Source of the DNA: JBKJTP01 sp046590195 | Lineage (GTDB): Bacteria > Bacteroidota > Ignavibacteria > Palsa-1295 | Assembly: GCA_046590195.1 (NCBI GenBank) | Contig: JBKJTP010000123.1 | Location: forward strand, 1-27,913 | Reading direction: 5' to 3' | Length of the DNA: 27,913 nucleotides | In this document: positions 7,612 to 16,423 of the stretch, piece by piece | How positions within the stretch are numbered: the stretch's first letter is position 1 | Layout: the number at the start of each line of letters is the position of its first letter | Made by a program: the position numbers and the translations under genes | The notes under the pieces: model-generated | Seen by the model: only the letters and a program-made list of their open reading frames with translations | Told to the model about the DNA's origin: nothing | Databases searched by the model: none

Positions 7612-9124
7612 TCGTCACTTGCTATTGGTGAGCGTTACAATAAGCGCGATACTGCTGCTGAAGCATCTGCTCGTGCCGCTGAATCCGGACAATGACACGT
7701 ATCATGCGATGGCCTGGCAACTCTATCAATATGGCGAGCTGCCGTATCTTGGTTCGTGGGATCAGAACTTCCCGGGTGTAGTCTACATCCACTGGCTATC
7801 GATCGCGCTCTTTGGCAATACTGCGCTAGGATTCCGTCTGCTTGATGCGCTCTTCCATCTCGCAAACGCATTGCTGCTCTTCTCGCTGACGCGGCGATTC
7901 CTTGATGCGCGAACTGGCGCTGTTGCGGCAGTGCTTTACGTACTCTATTACACGCACGACTCCTTCTGGCTTGCAGGCCAGCGTGACGGCTTCGCTGTTA
8001 CCTTCGTGCTACTTTCGTTGTGGTGGTATTACAAGGCAGGGATGAATCGCGCATTGATCGTTGGCGCACTACTTGGATGCGCGACCGTTATACGCCCAAC
8101 GTTCGCTCTGTTCGGAATAGCAATATTCATGCTTGAGTCCGGTGCGCTTAAGACAAAGCTTCGAGAGGGATTACTGCTAGCCGGCGGTGCATTGGCAGTA
8201 TGGATGATCCAATTCATTCCGTATGCAGTAACGACCAAGGGGCTTCAAGAGTATTATCTGGCAACGATCCGCTTCACTGCAGATCTTTACGGAGGACATG
8301 CGCTTCCTTGGTCGAACTTGTTGCTATGGAATCGCGCGCAAAAGATCTACTTCACCATACTCTTCATCGGTGCGGTGGTGTTGCTGATCAAGCGGCGCTC
8401 GTTGCTACCGGAAGATAAGCGAATAGGGAGGCTGGTTCTCCTAATGCTCGGAGCGAGCGCATTGCCTGTGCTCGTGATGCGCAAGTTCTCGATCTATCAC
8501 TTCGATCCGCTCTTCACGCTGCTGACGCCGATCTGCGCTTATCTTTTGCTTGTGACAGCGTATGCCTTTGCCCGATACAGGCTTGTAGCGTTCGGCCTTA
8601 TGACGGCCTTGATCGGTTATCGGATGTTTCCTCGACATATCGTGAAGGATTACATCAGGGTACCGGCGGACTTGAGAGTTGAGTATGTCTACGACCGCAT
8701 CGATCATGATTCGCTCTATGGCGAGCGAGCCGAGCGGGAGCTTGCTACCTACCTCAGTTCGAACACATCTGCAGCAGACAAGATCGAGATCGCAAGCATT
8801 TGGCCCGGGGCGAGTTGGATGGCAGAGCGCCAACGCGCATCGCGATTCACGACATGGTATGCACTCGCCATGACGCAAGCTGGCAAGCAGACCGAGTATC
8901 AGCATGTGTGGCAGGCAGAATATGTGAATAGCATTCGCGAAGAGCAGCCGAAGTTTGTGGTAGTTGCTCGTGGTCCGAAGAGCTTTTTGTTGGCAACCGA
9001 GAATGAGCCGCGTGCGATGTTCTTCCGATTGCCCGGAATGTCGGAGTTGATTCGAGAGAGATATGAGCCGGATACGGTGATCAGAGGATTCGATGTTTAT
9101 CAACTACGCGAGGCGAACGAATGA
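7598..9124 (+). CDS. GT-C-like polytopic membrane glycosyltransferase, paralog 3 of 4
   Basis: This protein of 508 residues starts at an ATG that overlaps the upstream gene by 14 bases, the same overlap geometry as the previous junction. Motifs are NPDND (29-33), PYLGSWDQNFPG (49-60), LAGQRD, and IRPT followed by hydrophobic segments. The soluble C-terminal stretch contains ASRFTTWYALAM, AEYVNSIREEQPKFVVV and DTVIRGFDVYQL. The conserved acidic first loop fits a GT-C fold enzyme using a polyprenyl-phosphate sugar. It is followed by a paralog whose start overlaps its stop (ATGA). No substrate can be read from the sequence. Confidence 0.82.
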   Translation: MRLTDRHLLLVSVTISAILLLKHLLVPLNPDNDTYHAMAWQLYQYGELPYLGSWDQNFPGVVYIHWLSIALFGNTALGFRLLDALFHLANALLLFSLTRRFLDARTGAVAAVLYVLYYTHDSFWLAGQRDGFAVTFVLLSLWWYYKAGMNRALIVGALLGCATVIRPTFALFGIAIFMLESGALKTKLREGLLLAGGALAVWMIQFIPYAVTTKGLQEYYLATIRFTADLYGGHALPWSNLLLWNRAQKIYFTILFIGAVVLLIKRRSLLPEDKRIGRLVLLMLGASALPVLVMRKFSIYHFDPLFTLLTPICAYLLLVTAYAFARYRLVAFGLMTALIGYRMFPRHIVKDYIRVPADLRVEYVYDRIDHDSLYGERAERELATYLSSNTSAADKIEIASIWPGASWMAERQRASRFTTWYALAMTQAGKQTEYQHVWQAEYVNSIREEQPKFVVVARGPKSFLLATENEPRAMFFRLPGMSELIRERYEPDTVIRGFDVYQLREANE

Positions 9125-10650
9125 ACGCCACGCCACATCTTCGATGGGTGAACTGGGGAGTAGGGCTTTTGACCCTGCTGATCCTCTCGACCATCTTTCT
9201 CATCCCACTTAACTCCGACAGCGACATTTATCAATCGATGGCTGTCGATCTCTGGAGATACGGCAAGCTACCATACATGGGAAGCTGGGATCATAACTTT
9301 CCAGGGATCGTCTATCTTCACTGGATCCCTCTTGCTTTGTTCGGAAATTCCGACTTTTCTTTTCGGCTATTCGATCTCGCCGTAAATGGACTCTCAGCGT
9401 ATTTGCTGTACTTGCTGACAAAGCGTTACGTTGCGAGTGGTACTGCACTTGTTTCTCCGATCACATACGCTCTCTACTATGTCAGCGGTGGTTGGTGGGC
9501 GATCGGTCAGCGAGATGTCTTTGCAGCCTGCTTTCTGCTTGCCGCTGTTTGGCTGTTTGTTTCAACCGAAGACAAGCTCTCACTGCGTCGCAACGTCTTC
9601 ATTGGAGCGATGGTCGGTTGCGCTTCATTTATTCGGCCTACCTACGCCCTCCTGTTGCCACTGCTTGCGATACGGTCATTCAACGTGCGCGATGTCGGTA
9701 GCTTAACACTTGGTTTTGCATTACCTTTTCTTCTGTTTCTGTTCGGATACGTGATCGCGGGTGGCGCGACATCTGAGCTTGTTCTTGCCGTCATCACCTA
9801 TAACACGCAAGCGTATGGCGGCCTCGTGGAGCCATGGTCAGAGTTTTTCTCGCGCTCGCATTTTCAGCTGACTATCGCCGTATTGGCAGTCTTAGGAATA
9901 GGTGCCATGATCTCAAATCATCGGGGCGACCGCGCAACTTGGGCAATGCTGGCTGCGACCATCACAGGATTGGTCTCAGTCCTCGTGATGCGAAAGTTTT
10001 TTGTCTATCACTTTCATGTGTTCTACACTCTTCTAATTGCACTGGCGGTAGTCGGGCTATCTGTTTTAGAAGCGAAGCTCCAAAGGCCCGAGCACCGTGC
10101 TATGCTGATCGGCTCGATCACTGCATTGATGCTGGTCGCGTTCTATCCACGCCACTTGCCTGGTTTTGCGGCGCGAAACGAGGGATCTCTCAGTGAGAGG
10201 ATGCGAACCGTACAGGCAGCGTTTAGTATGGATAGCTCATTCGGGCGGGCAGTGGATCTGAAGCTTGCGAGTTATCTTGACGATGAAAAGAACGTAGAGC
10301 TGGTCTCCGTCACGCCTGCTGTCCAGTGGATGAATGAGCTTAACCGGCCAAGCCGATTCACGATGATCCATTGCCTTACGACCATCGGTGCAAGTGGCGC
10401 TCTCACCCCGTTCCAGAACGAGTGGCGAGCCGAATATCTCAGTGCTTTAGAGAAACGTAAGCCCAAGATTATTGCGCTCGCTGATGGTCCGAGCTTTTTG
10501 ATGAAGTATATTAGGAGAACTCCGAAGGATCTAGCTCTTGAGATCGAGGGAGGAAATGGCCGTTTAGGTTTCGCCCAGCTGCTCGAGCAGCACTATGTTC
10601 TTGATACCACGATCGGTGGATACTACATTTACACACGTAACGCCCCATAG
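9121..10650 (+). CDS. GT-C-like polytopic membrane glycosyltransferase, paralog 4 of 4
   Basis: This 509-residue protein starts at an ATG sharing four bases (ATGA) with the stop of the previous gene. The motifs are NSDSD (31-35), PYMGSWDHNFPG (51-62), IGQRD and FIRPT, followed by hydrophobic helices. The C-terminal region contains PSRFTMIHCLTT and AEYLSALEKRKPK and ends in DTTIGGYYIYTRN. Within the set it is somewhat diverged (SDSD for DND and DHN for DQN). It closes the tandem array of four and is followed after 7 bases by a GtrB/DPM1-like synthase, which could supply the lipid-linked sugar donor. Confidence 0.82.
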   Translation: MNATPHLRWVNWGVGLLTLLILSTIFLIPLNSDSDIYQSMAVDLWRYGKLPYMGSWDHNFPGIVYLHWIPLALFGNSDFSFRLFDLAVNGLSAYLLYLLTKRYVASGTALVSPITYALYYVSGGWWAIGQRDVFAACFLLAAVWLFVSTEDKLSLRRNVFIGAMVGCASFIRPTYALLLPLLAIRSFNVRDVGSLTLGFALPFLLFLFGYVIAGGATSELVLAVITYNTQAYGGLVEPWSEFFSRSHFQLTIAVLAVLGIGAMISNHRGDRATWAMLAATITGLVSVLVMRKFFVYHFHVFYTLLIALAVVGLSVLEAKLQRPEHRAMLIGSITALMLVAFYPRHLPGFAARNEGSLSERMRTVQAAFSMDSSFGRAVDLKLASYLDDEKNVELVSVTPAVQWMNELNRPSRFTMIHCLTTIGASGALTPFQNEWRAEYLSALEKRKPKIIALADGPSFLMKYIRRTPKDLALEIEGGNGRLGFAQLLEQHYVLDTTIGGYYIYTRNAP

Positions 10651-10657
10651 GCAGCCT

Positions 10658-11671
10658 ATGTCCGATACAGCTCGGATGAGCACAGGTGCACCTGACATGC
10701 AGCAAGGCCGCGCACGCTCTGAACTGCTTTCTATCGTCATCCCGATCTTCAACGAGGAAGAGATCGTGCTCGAATTGCTCGGCCGGCTTCGCTCGACCGA
10801 AGCAACGCTACGAGACATCTCGATCAACTGCGAGTTCGTACTCGTCAACGATGGCTCGTCCGACACAACGCTTGCGATCCTTGAACGAGAAGTGGCAAAT
10901 GACAAGTCGCTGCGTGTTGTAAATCTTTCACGCAACTTTGGGCATCAGGCTGCGATCCAGGCCGGACTCTCGGTTGCCAAGGGCGATGCGATCGTCATCA
11001 TGGATGGCGATCTTCAGGATCCGCCAGAGTTGATCCCCGAGCTTTGCCAGGAATGGCGCAAGGGCAACAAGGTTGTGATCGCGAAGCGCCGCTCGCGCGC
11101 AGAGAAAGGTGTTCGCAAACTGGCGTTCAACAGCTTTTACAAAGTGCTTGGCAAAATGAGCGATTATCCGATCGAACTCAACGCCGGGCATTTCAGCCTG
11201 ATGGATAAGCGCGTTGTGCAAAAGCTGATCGCATTGCAAGAGCGCAATCGCTTCTTGCCTGGTCTGCGCTCTTGGGTTGGCTTCGAGCAGGGCTTCGTTT
11301 ATTACGATCGCGAGAAGCGGGCTGGCGGCGAGCCCAAGATGACAATGACGAAGCTCTTTCGCTACGGCTTTGACGCGATCTTTAGCTTCAGCTACAAGCC
11401 TTTGCGCGCCATCTGGACGCTCGGCATGGTCGTCAGCCTCTTCTGCATTGGCTATGCGTTCTTCTTGATCGGCTTGCGCGTCTTCGGTATTAACGTCGTT
11501 CCTGGCTTTACGACGCCTACCGTTGCAATTCTCTTTCTTGGAGGTGTGCAGTTGATCTCCGTCGGAATGCTCGGTGAATATATGGGCCGCATCTATGATG
11601 AAGTAAAGCAGCGTCCGCTCTTCTTGATCGACGAAGTCTTGAGCCAGGATAAAACCGAGGATCACGAGTGA
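10658..11671 (+). CDS. GT2 glycosyltransferase, GtrB/DPM1-like polyprenyl-phosphate sugar synthase
   Basis: The protein has 337 residues from ATG 10658, 7 bases after the upstream stop. A longer frame from 10595 would overlap the previous gene by 56 bases and is less likely. The N-terminal GT-A domain shows SIVIPIFNEEE (25-35), VNDGSSDTT (63-71) and the metal-binding DGD of MDGDLQDPPE (115-124). RNFGHQAAIQAG (92-103) is typical of the GtrB/ArnC/DPM1 branch. Two hydrophobic segments near the C-terminus (GMVVSLFCIGYAFFLIG and VAILFLGGVQLISVGM) are the usual pair of membrane anchors. The expected reaction is transfer of a sugar from a nucleotide donor to undecaprenyl phosphate on the cytoplasmic face. 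The sugar itself cannot be told from sequence. Confidence 0.9.
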   Translation: MSDTARMSTGAPDMQQGRARSELLSIVIPIFNEEEIVLELLGRLRSTEATLRDISINCEFVLVNDGSSDTTLAILEREVANDKSLRVVNLSRNFGHQAAIQAGLSVAKGDAIVIMDGDLQDPPELIPELCQEWRKGNKVVIAKRRSRAEKGVRKLAFNSFYKVLGKMSDYPIELNAGHFSLMDKRVVQKLIALQERNRFLPGLRSWVGFEQGFVYYDREKRAGGEPKMTMTKLFRYGFDAIFSFSYKPLRAIWTLGMVVSLFCIGYAFFLIGLRVFGINVVPGFTTPTVAILFLGGVQLISVGMLGEYMGRIYDEVKQRPLFLIDEVLSQDKTEDHE

Positions 11672-12417
11672 AGAAAGAAGAATTACTTTCGCTACAGCGT
11701 GTCGAAGAAGAGCACTGGTTCTATAAGGGCAAGCGTGAGCTGGTCTTTCATTGGTTAACCGAATGCGGCTATCGACGCAATGCTGATCTTAAGGTTCTGG
11801 ATGCTGGCGCTGGGACCGGTATTCTGGTTCGTGACCTGAAGAAGGTTTATGGTGATGAGCGCATCCTTGGTGTCGAGTACTCAGACGATGCTCGAGAGAT
11901 CGCAAAGGAAGCATATGGCTTACAGTTACAAGCTGGTTCCGTTCTCGAACTTCCGGTAGAAGACAAAACAGTTGATGTTGCGATCGCACTCGATGTGCTT
12001 GAGCACGTCGAACGTGACGACATTGCACTCTCAGAATTACTTCGCGTTACAAAGTCAGACGGACATCTGGTCCTAAACGTCCCTGCGATGCCTAGCCTAT
12101 GGAGTGATTGGGATGTATCGCTCGGCCATTTCAGGCGCTACACGATGCCGTCATTCAAGACGCTACTTGGACCTGGCATGCAGCGCAATGAGTTCTCGAT
12201 CGTCTATATCGGATACATCAACGCACTCGCCTTTCCGCTGATCTATGCTTATCGCAAGTTTCGCAGGCTAGTACCAACCGAAACGAGGGCAGAGGACAAA
12301 GTGCCAGGCCCGCTACTGAATAAGCTTCTGAAGGCGAGCTTCGTGGAGCCAGCAAAGCAGCCGTGGTTCAAGGCGCCATTCGGCGTTTCGATCTTCTGTG
12401 TCATCCGTAAGAAGTAA
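11668..12417 (+). CDS. Class I SAM-dependent methyltransferase
   Basis: The protein has 249 residues from a GTG start that overlaps the upstream TGA (GTGA). A GAGG ribosome binding site lies 7 bases before it. Motif I is VLDAGAGTG (43-51), the acidic residue after strand 2 is E70 in GVEYS, and a later motif is ALDVLEHVERD (107-117). This is a standard Rossmann-like methyltransferase with the EEHWFYKGKRELV N-terminus often seen in polysaccharide clusters. Its likely role is methylation of a sugar or lipid intermediate made by the operon. It sits directly after the GtrB/DPM1-like gene and before a large membrane protein, with overlaps on both sides. The acceptor is unknown. Confidence 0.87.
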   Translation: MKKEELLSLQRVEEEHWFYKGKRELVFHWLTECGYRRNADLKVLDAGAGTGILVRDLKKVYGDERILGVEYSDDAREIAKEAYGLQLQAGSVLELPVEDKTVDVAIALDVLEHVERDDIALSELLRVTKSDGHLVLNVPAMPSLWSDWDVSLGHFRRYTMPSFKTLLGPGMQRNEFSIVYIGYINALAFPLIYAYRKFRRLVPTETRAEDKVPGPLLNKLLKASFVEPAKQPWFKAPFGVSIFCVIRKK

Positions 12418-14383
12418 AGTAGGTGGCTGGTTTATCGCACCGGTGACGATCTGCATTGCAGCGCTTCTCTGGTGGCTGTATAATGCGCACCCGCTTAGCC
12501 TTCTGGCCGCATCGACGGTCTACTTCCTGTCGATCGCACTTCCCGGCCGCATCATCTTCCAGCGAATCCTTCCAGAGATCGATCCGCTCCGAGCATGGAT
12601 CTTCGGCGGCATCCTTGCTGAGATCCTCATTGGCGTGCTGCTCAAGATCAGCGGATCCAGTTATCTTGTTGCTTGCGTGCTTCCGTTGGTGGCGATCGTG
12701 TTGTGGCTGACGCGCGATCGAGATCGGATCAGGACTGAACACGGATTAAGTCGAGCGCATATTGCCACAATCTGTGCGGTTGTGCTGGCGTTTCTTGGCT
12801 TCTTCCTTTATGGACAAGCCCACAACACAGGCGACGTCTATCGCTTCACCTACAATCCTACCGTCGATCTCAGTTACTTCCAAACTGTACTGACATCGAT
12901 CAGCAATTATGGCTCCTCGCGCGACCTTGCGCAGCTGGGCTACCATTTCAATTATCCGGACCTCGGTTATCAGGTCTTCTCGCTTCTTCACCGTCTCTCC
13001 GGTGCTGAAGCATTTGACATTCTCTTCTTCTTCGCGCCGTTCAAAGACTTTCTGCTGCTATCGCTTGGCCTCTATTGCCTGATCGAGAATAAAGTCGAGA
13101 AGAAATGGCTGGCTGTGATCGCTGCGATCGGGTTCTTCATCTTCAACTCGCGGAGTCTTCTCGAACTCAACGTCCCAATCACCAATCCCGCATATCGCGA
13201 AGGACTGTACATCCTGTTCTTCCTGCTCTGGGCCTATCAACTGATTGAGCCTACTCGAAGATGGATGCTGGTCGCTATCGCGATGGTCGGTCTAGTCCTG
13301 GTGAAGCCTGCGATCTGGCTGGTCGCTGCACCAGCGTTGCTTGCGGCGCAACTCGTCACGTCGATCAATCACAAGAGTTATCGCGATCTGCTGCTACTTG
13401 TTGGGTCACTTGCGCTTGCCGGCCTCATCTTTATACTTTTGTTCAGCCCCTCGCAAAGCGGCCTTGCGATGGGCCACTACACGATCATATTCGGTGAGGG
13501 GCTTGGCAACACGATCAATGCGTTCTCGAGGTTCAGCGATTCGTTTATTTCATGGAAGGAGATCGTTATTCGTCCACTCTCAGATCTTTCTCTCGGCGCG
13601 ATACTGCTTGCCCTCCTACTCTTCATTCCATTTGTTCTTCTGCAGCTTCAGCACTCGGGGAGGTTACTAGCGCTGGTGCTTGGACTCCACGGTGGAGCAA
13701 AACTCGGCTTGCTCGGAAGCCATTTGCTGTGGCTTATCCTGGTCTGCTTCGGGATCCTCGCGTTCGTCGGTATGGAGTACACCTCGTTCCTGCATGTCTA
13801 TTTGACGCCGCTCATGCTTACAGCGGCCACGATCCTGCTTGCGATGACTTACCGCGAGGGAAGATCAAAGCTACTTCTTGGTGCTCAGGTGCTCCTACTG
13901 ATGGTAGATCTGGGGTTCGCAGGCTGGGGCTATCACAATGAGAGGTCGAAGATGGCAGTCGTAGAGATCCCGTCGAGGCTCATCGATGATATGCGGAGCA
14001 TTCGAGAGCTAACGGACACCTCGAGCGTCCTGGCGGTCTACGAATCCGGTCTCTTCCAGCCAAGCGACGAGCGCAGCTATTTGGCATCGGCCTTTACTGA
14101 GCGGAAGATCCTGAGCGAAGGGGCGATCTACGGAAGCCTGATCATGGGGTACCATGAAAATGTAAAGGGCGAGCAGCGTTCAGTGGTCAGCGATACATTG
14201 ATGACTCGGAGGGCTGCCAGAGACTCCATCTATTTTTCAAGCGATGCTGCAATTGCAAGAAGTGCCGGTGTGAGGTATGGCGTCAGCCACATAGTTGTTC
14301 GTCATGGTCAGGGAGAGCGAATTACGTCGCCAATTGGGGATACAATCTTTCATGGCCGGATGTTGACCCTACTGAAGCTATAG
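12398..14383 (+). CDS. 661-residue polytopic membrane protein, possible GT-C-type glycosyltransferase
   Basis: The start is a GTG inside the end of the methyltransferase gene (20-base overlap). No in-frame ATG offers a better choice nearby. The protein is very hydrophobic with many membrane segments. A long non-membrane loop near residues 140-195 holds NPTVDLSYFQ (Asp157) and YHFNYPDLGYQVF (182-194), which could be the periplasmic catalytic loop of a GT-C enzyme. A soluble C-terminal part of about 130 residues includes SDERSYLASAFTERKIL and AGVRYGVSHIVV, similar in style to the ends of other large bacterial membrane glycosyltransferases. It is not a paralog of the four-gene array. I do not recognise a specific family. 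A transporter or a polymerase-like role is also possible. Confidence 0.72.
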   Translation: MSSVRSKVGGWFIAPVTICIAALLWWLYNAHPLSLLAASTVYFLSIALPGRIIFQRILPEIDPLRAWIFGGILAEILIGVLLKISGSSYLVACVLPLVAIVLWLTRDRDRIRTEHGLSRAHIATICAVVLAFLGFFLYGQAHNTGDVYRFTYNPTVDLSYFQTVLTSISNYGSSRDLAQLGYHFNYPDLGYQVFSLLHRLSGAEAFDILFFFAPFKDFLLLSLGLYCLIENKVEKKWLAVIAAIGFFIFNSRSLLELNVPITNPAYREGLYILFFLLWAYQLIEPTRRWMLVAIAMVGLVLVKPAIWLVAAPALLAAQLVTSINHKSYRDLLLLVGSLALAGLIFILLFSPSQSGLAMGHYTIIFGEGLGNTINAFSRFSDSFISWKEIVIRPLSDLSLGAILLALLLFIPFVLLQLQHSGRLLALVLGLHGGAKLGLLGSHLLWLILVCFGILAFVGMEYTSFLHVYLTPLMLTAATILLAMTYREGRSKLLLGAQVLLLMVDLGFAGWGYHNERSKMAVVEIPSRLIDDMRSIRELTDTSSVLAVYESGLFQPSDERSYLASAFTERKILSEGAIYGSLIMGYHENVKGEQRSVVSDTLMTRRAARDSIYFSSDAAIARSAGVRYGVSHIVVRHGQGERITSPIGDTIFHGRMLTLLKL

Positions 14384-14500
14384 TCCCTGTTCGATTCTGT
14401 TGAGTCCCGATTGTAAAAGCTTCATAGCTCTGTTGTCGCCCAACGTCCCGGAATTGAGTTCTCTGTTGCCGGCCTTGTCGTAAAAAATTGTCTGAGACCT
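14384..14500 (+). other. 117-bp gap within the operon
   Basis: This is the only gap above 25 bases among the genes from 4554 to 20584. No hairpin with a T-run and no clear promoter were found by eye. An internal promoter is possible but unsupported. Confidence 0.4.
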
Positions 14501-15442
14501 ATGCCTCAGCTATCGATCGTCATTCCAGTCTACAACGAAGAGGAGGTGCTGCCCGAATTGCACCGCCGGCTTCATCTTGCCATGCAAGCGATCGGAAGAT
14601 CGTATGAGTTGATCTTCGTCGACGATGGCTCGCGAGATAAGTCGCTGCTTGAGATGCGAAAGCTCGAAAAGCAAGATCCGGAGCACGTCCGCATCTTCTC
14701 CTTCTCGAGAAACTTCGGTCATCATATCGCGCTCACTGCTGGACTCGATCAGGCAACTGGCGACATCGTCATCATGATGGACGCCGACTTGCAAGACCAG
14801 CCGGAAGAGCTGCATAAGTTGATCGACAAGTTGGAGACCGGGTACGACGTTGTCTTCGCTGATCGTCAGGAGCGCAAGCACACATTTATGAAGACGCTTT
14901 CGAGCAAGCTCTTCATCGGTATTATCAATGGTGTCGCCAAGACCGAGGTGCCGATCAATTCCAGCATCTTTCGTGCGATGACGCGCGAGGTAGCCGATGC
15001 ATTACGCAAGTGTAAGGAGCAAGCGCGCTTCATCACCGGACTTGTAAGCTGGCTCGGCTTTTCGCAAACGAGCGTACCAGTTGAGCATGGCGTTCGCTAT
15101 GCTGGCACGACTAAGTATAATTTCTGGCGATTGATCCGCCTCGCGCTGAACACGGCCACAAGCTTCAGTTCAAAGCCATTACAGGTTGCGACTGTAGTCG
15201 GTCTTATCAGCGCAGGGCTCGCGCTGATGGTGCTGGTCTACATAATCATTCGCAAGATGCAAGGCGGCTTCGCTGTGCTTGGTTATGCTTCGCTGATGTT
15301 TGCGATCATGTTCTTTGGCGCGCTACAGCTGATCGTGCTCGGATTAATGGGCGAATACATCGGCCGCATTTATGCGGAGTCGCAGAATAGACCGCTCTAC
15401 CTCTTCAAAGATCTTCGAGAGAAAGGCAGTCCGCGTGAATAA
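14501..15442 (+). CDS. GT2 glycosyltransferase, second GtrB/ArnC-like polyprenyl-phosphate sugar synthase
   Basis: This protein of 313 residues starts at ATG 14501. SIVIPVYNEEE (5-15), VDDGSRDKS (40-48), SRNFGHHIALTAGLD (69-83) and DADLQDQPEE with the DAD metal site at 94-96 define the GT-A catalytic domain. The TKYNFWRLIRLALN segment is the conserved amphipathic stretch before the anchors. Two hydrophobic helices follow at roughly 235-257 and 270-295, giving the standard family length. It probably attaches a sugar to undecaprenyl phosphate at the cytoplasmic side. It is paralogous to the enzyme at 10658 but clearly diverged, so the two may handle different sugars. The next gene overlaps its end by 8 bases. 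Confidence 0.92.
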   Translation: MPQLSIVIPVYNEEEVLPELHRRLHLAMQAIGRSYELIFVDDGSRDKSLLEMRKLEKQDPEHVRIFSFSRNFGHHIALTAGLDQATGDIVIMMDADLQDQPEELHKLIDKLETGYDVVFADRQERKHTFMKTLSSKLFIGIINGVAKTEVPINSSIFRAMTREVADALRKCKEQARFITGLVSWLGFSQTSVPVEHGVRYAGTTKYNFWRLIRLALNTATSFSSKPLQVATVVGLISAGLALMVLVYIIIRKMQGGFAVLGYASLMFAIMFFGALQLIVLGLMGEYIGRIYAESQNRPLYLFKDLREKGSPRE

Positions 15443-16412
15443 CGCAAGGCTCTATACGGATCTGAATCCGGAGGAAGAGGCATTCATCAGCGTGATGCTT
15501 AGCAATTACGATGGAATTCCGCTGCTCGATCTTGCGGTCGATAGAATTCCCTACATCGTCAACACTGCACGCTCATGGGGATATAGCGGCGCGATCGTCA
15601 TCTGTCCTTTCGATGACCCAACACAAGGCTTTGCGATCCTGCAACCGCTTGAGTGGGACACGAATATTCTCGGTATCAAGTGCGCACGGCTTCAGGCCTT
15701 CTGGGCTGGAGTTGAGCATGAGGAGATCGCAATGAAAGCCCCGATCCTCTCGTATGTGTTGCAGTCGTGCATCGAAGAAAGCCAGATCCAGCTTGTCGAT
15801 TTTAAGCTGTCGACCAAGCAACTCTATACCGGACGCTTCCTTGAGTTGATCGGCTTTCATCTCGTCGATGTGTTGGCGACGATCCATCAACCGATCGATG
15901 AAGAGCCTACACCGCCAGTCGAGAATGTCCGCATCATGACGGATGACGATCTTGCTCCGCTGAAGGAGTTGTCGCGCCAAGCGTACGGCGATCTTGATGC
16001 CATTCAAGACAGATTCTATCTTGAGCCAGTCATTCCTCACGATCGCGCGGGGGAGCTCTTCGCGCAGTGGTTCGAGAACAGCTACAAGAAGCAGAAGGCT
16101 GACAAGGGGATCGTCTTCGTCTACGACGAGGGCAATGGTCCCCTAGGATATCTTGCGATACAGCGCATCGGCGAAGGTATCAAGCCGAATACATGGTACG
16201 ATAGCCTGAACGCCATCGTGCCCGAAGCTCGGGGCAAGGGCGCATATAAAGCGCTGCTCGCCGCAACGAAGAATTACTTACGTACTAATGGTCAGACCGA
16301 CCTTATCACGAAGACACAAATCTCAAATCAACGCGTGATCAATAGCTGGCTGCACGCGGGTGCGAACATTCTCGAAAGCACCGCCACCTATCATTGGACC
16401 AAGCAATTGTAA
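15435..16412 (+). CDS. GNAT N-acetyltransferase, WecD-like (amino-sugar acetyltransferase)
   Basis: The protein has 325 residues from GTG 15435, preceded by AAAGG. A longer frame from ATG 15372 would overlap the previous gene by 71 bases. The N-terminal half has PLEWDTNILGIKCARLQ (71-87) and GFHLVDVLAT (140-149). These match the layout of WecD (dTDP-fucosamine acetyltransferase), which has a WDSxFFGxxxGR-like motif and GFxLVDT. The C-terminal GNAT core carries the acetyl-CoA loop in VPEARGKGAYKALL (262-275). The predicted reaction is acetylation of a 4-amino-4,6-dideoxy sugar nucleotide. The adjacent dehydratase-type enzyme and the downstream DegT aminotransferase would supply that substrate. 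The link to those enzymes is inferred; the GNAT fold is well supported. Confidence 0.82.
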   Translation: MNNARLYTDLNPEEEAFISVMLSNYDGIPLLDLAVDRIPYIVNTARSWGYSGAIVICPFDDPTQGFAILQPLEWDTNILGIKCARLQAFWAGVEHEEIAMKAPILSYVLQSCIEESQIQLVDFKLSTKQLYTGRFLELIGFHLVDVLATIHQPIDEEPTPPVENVRIMTDDDLAPLKELSRQAYGDLDAIQDRFYLEPVIPHDRAGELFAQWFENSYKKQKADKGIVFVYDEGNGPLGYLAIQRIGEGIKPNTWYDSLNAIVPEARGKGAYKALLAATKNYLRTNGQTDLITKTQISNQRVINSWLHAGANILESTATYHWTKQL

Positions 16413-16423
16413 CCTTTTCCCCT

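Noticed and set aside
8441..9103. A 220-codon minus-strand frame
   Set aside because: Antisense to the third GT-C paralog, with no recognisable domain and no start context.
10928..11665. A 245-codon minus-strand frame
   Set aside because: It is fully antisense to the GtrB/DPM1-like gene, has no hydrophobic or family pattern, and is rich in charged residues as expected for a reverse frame.
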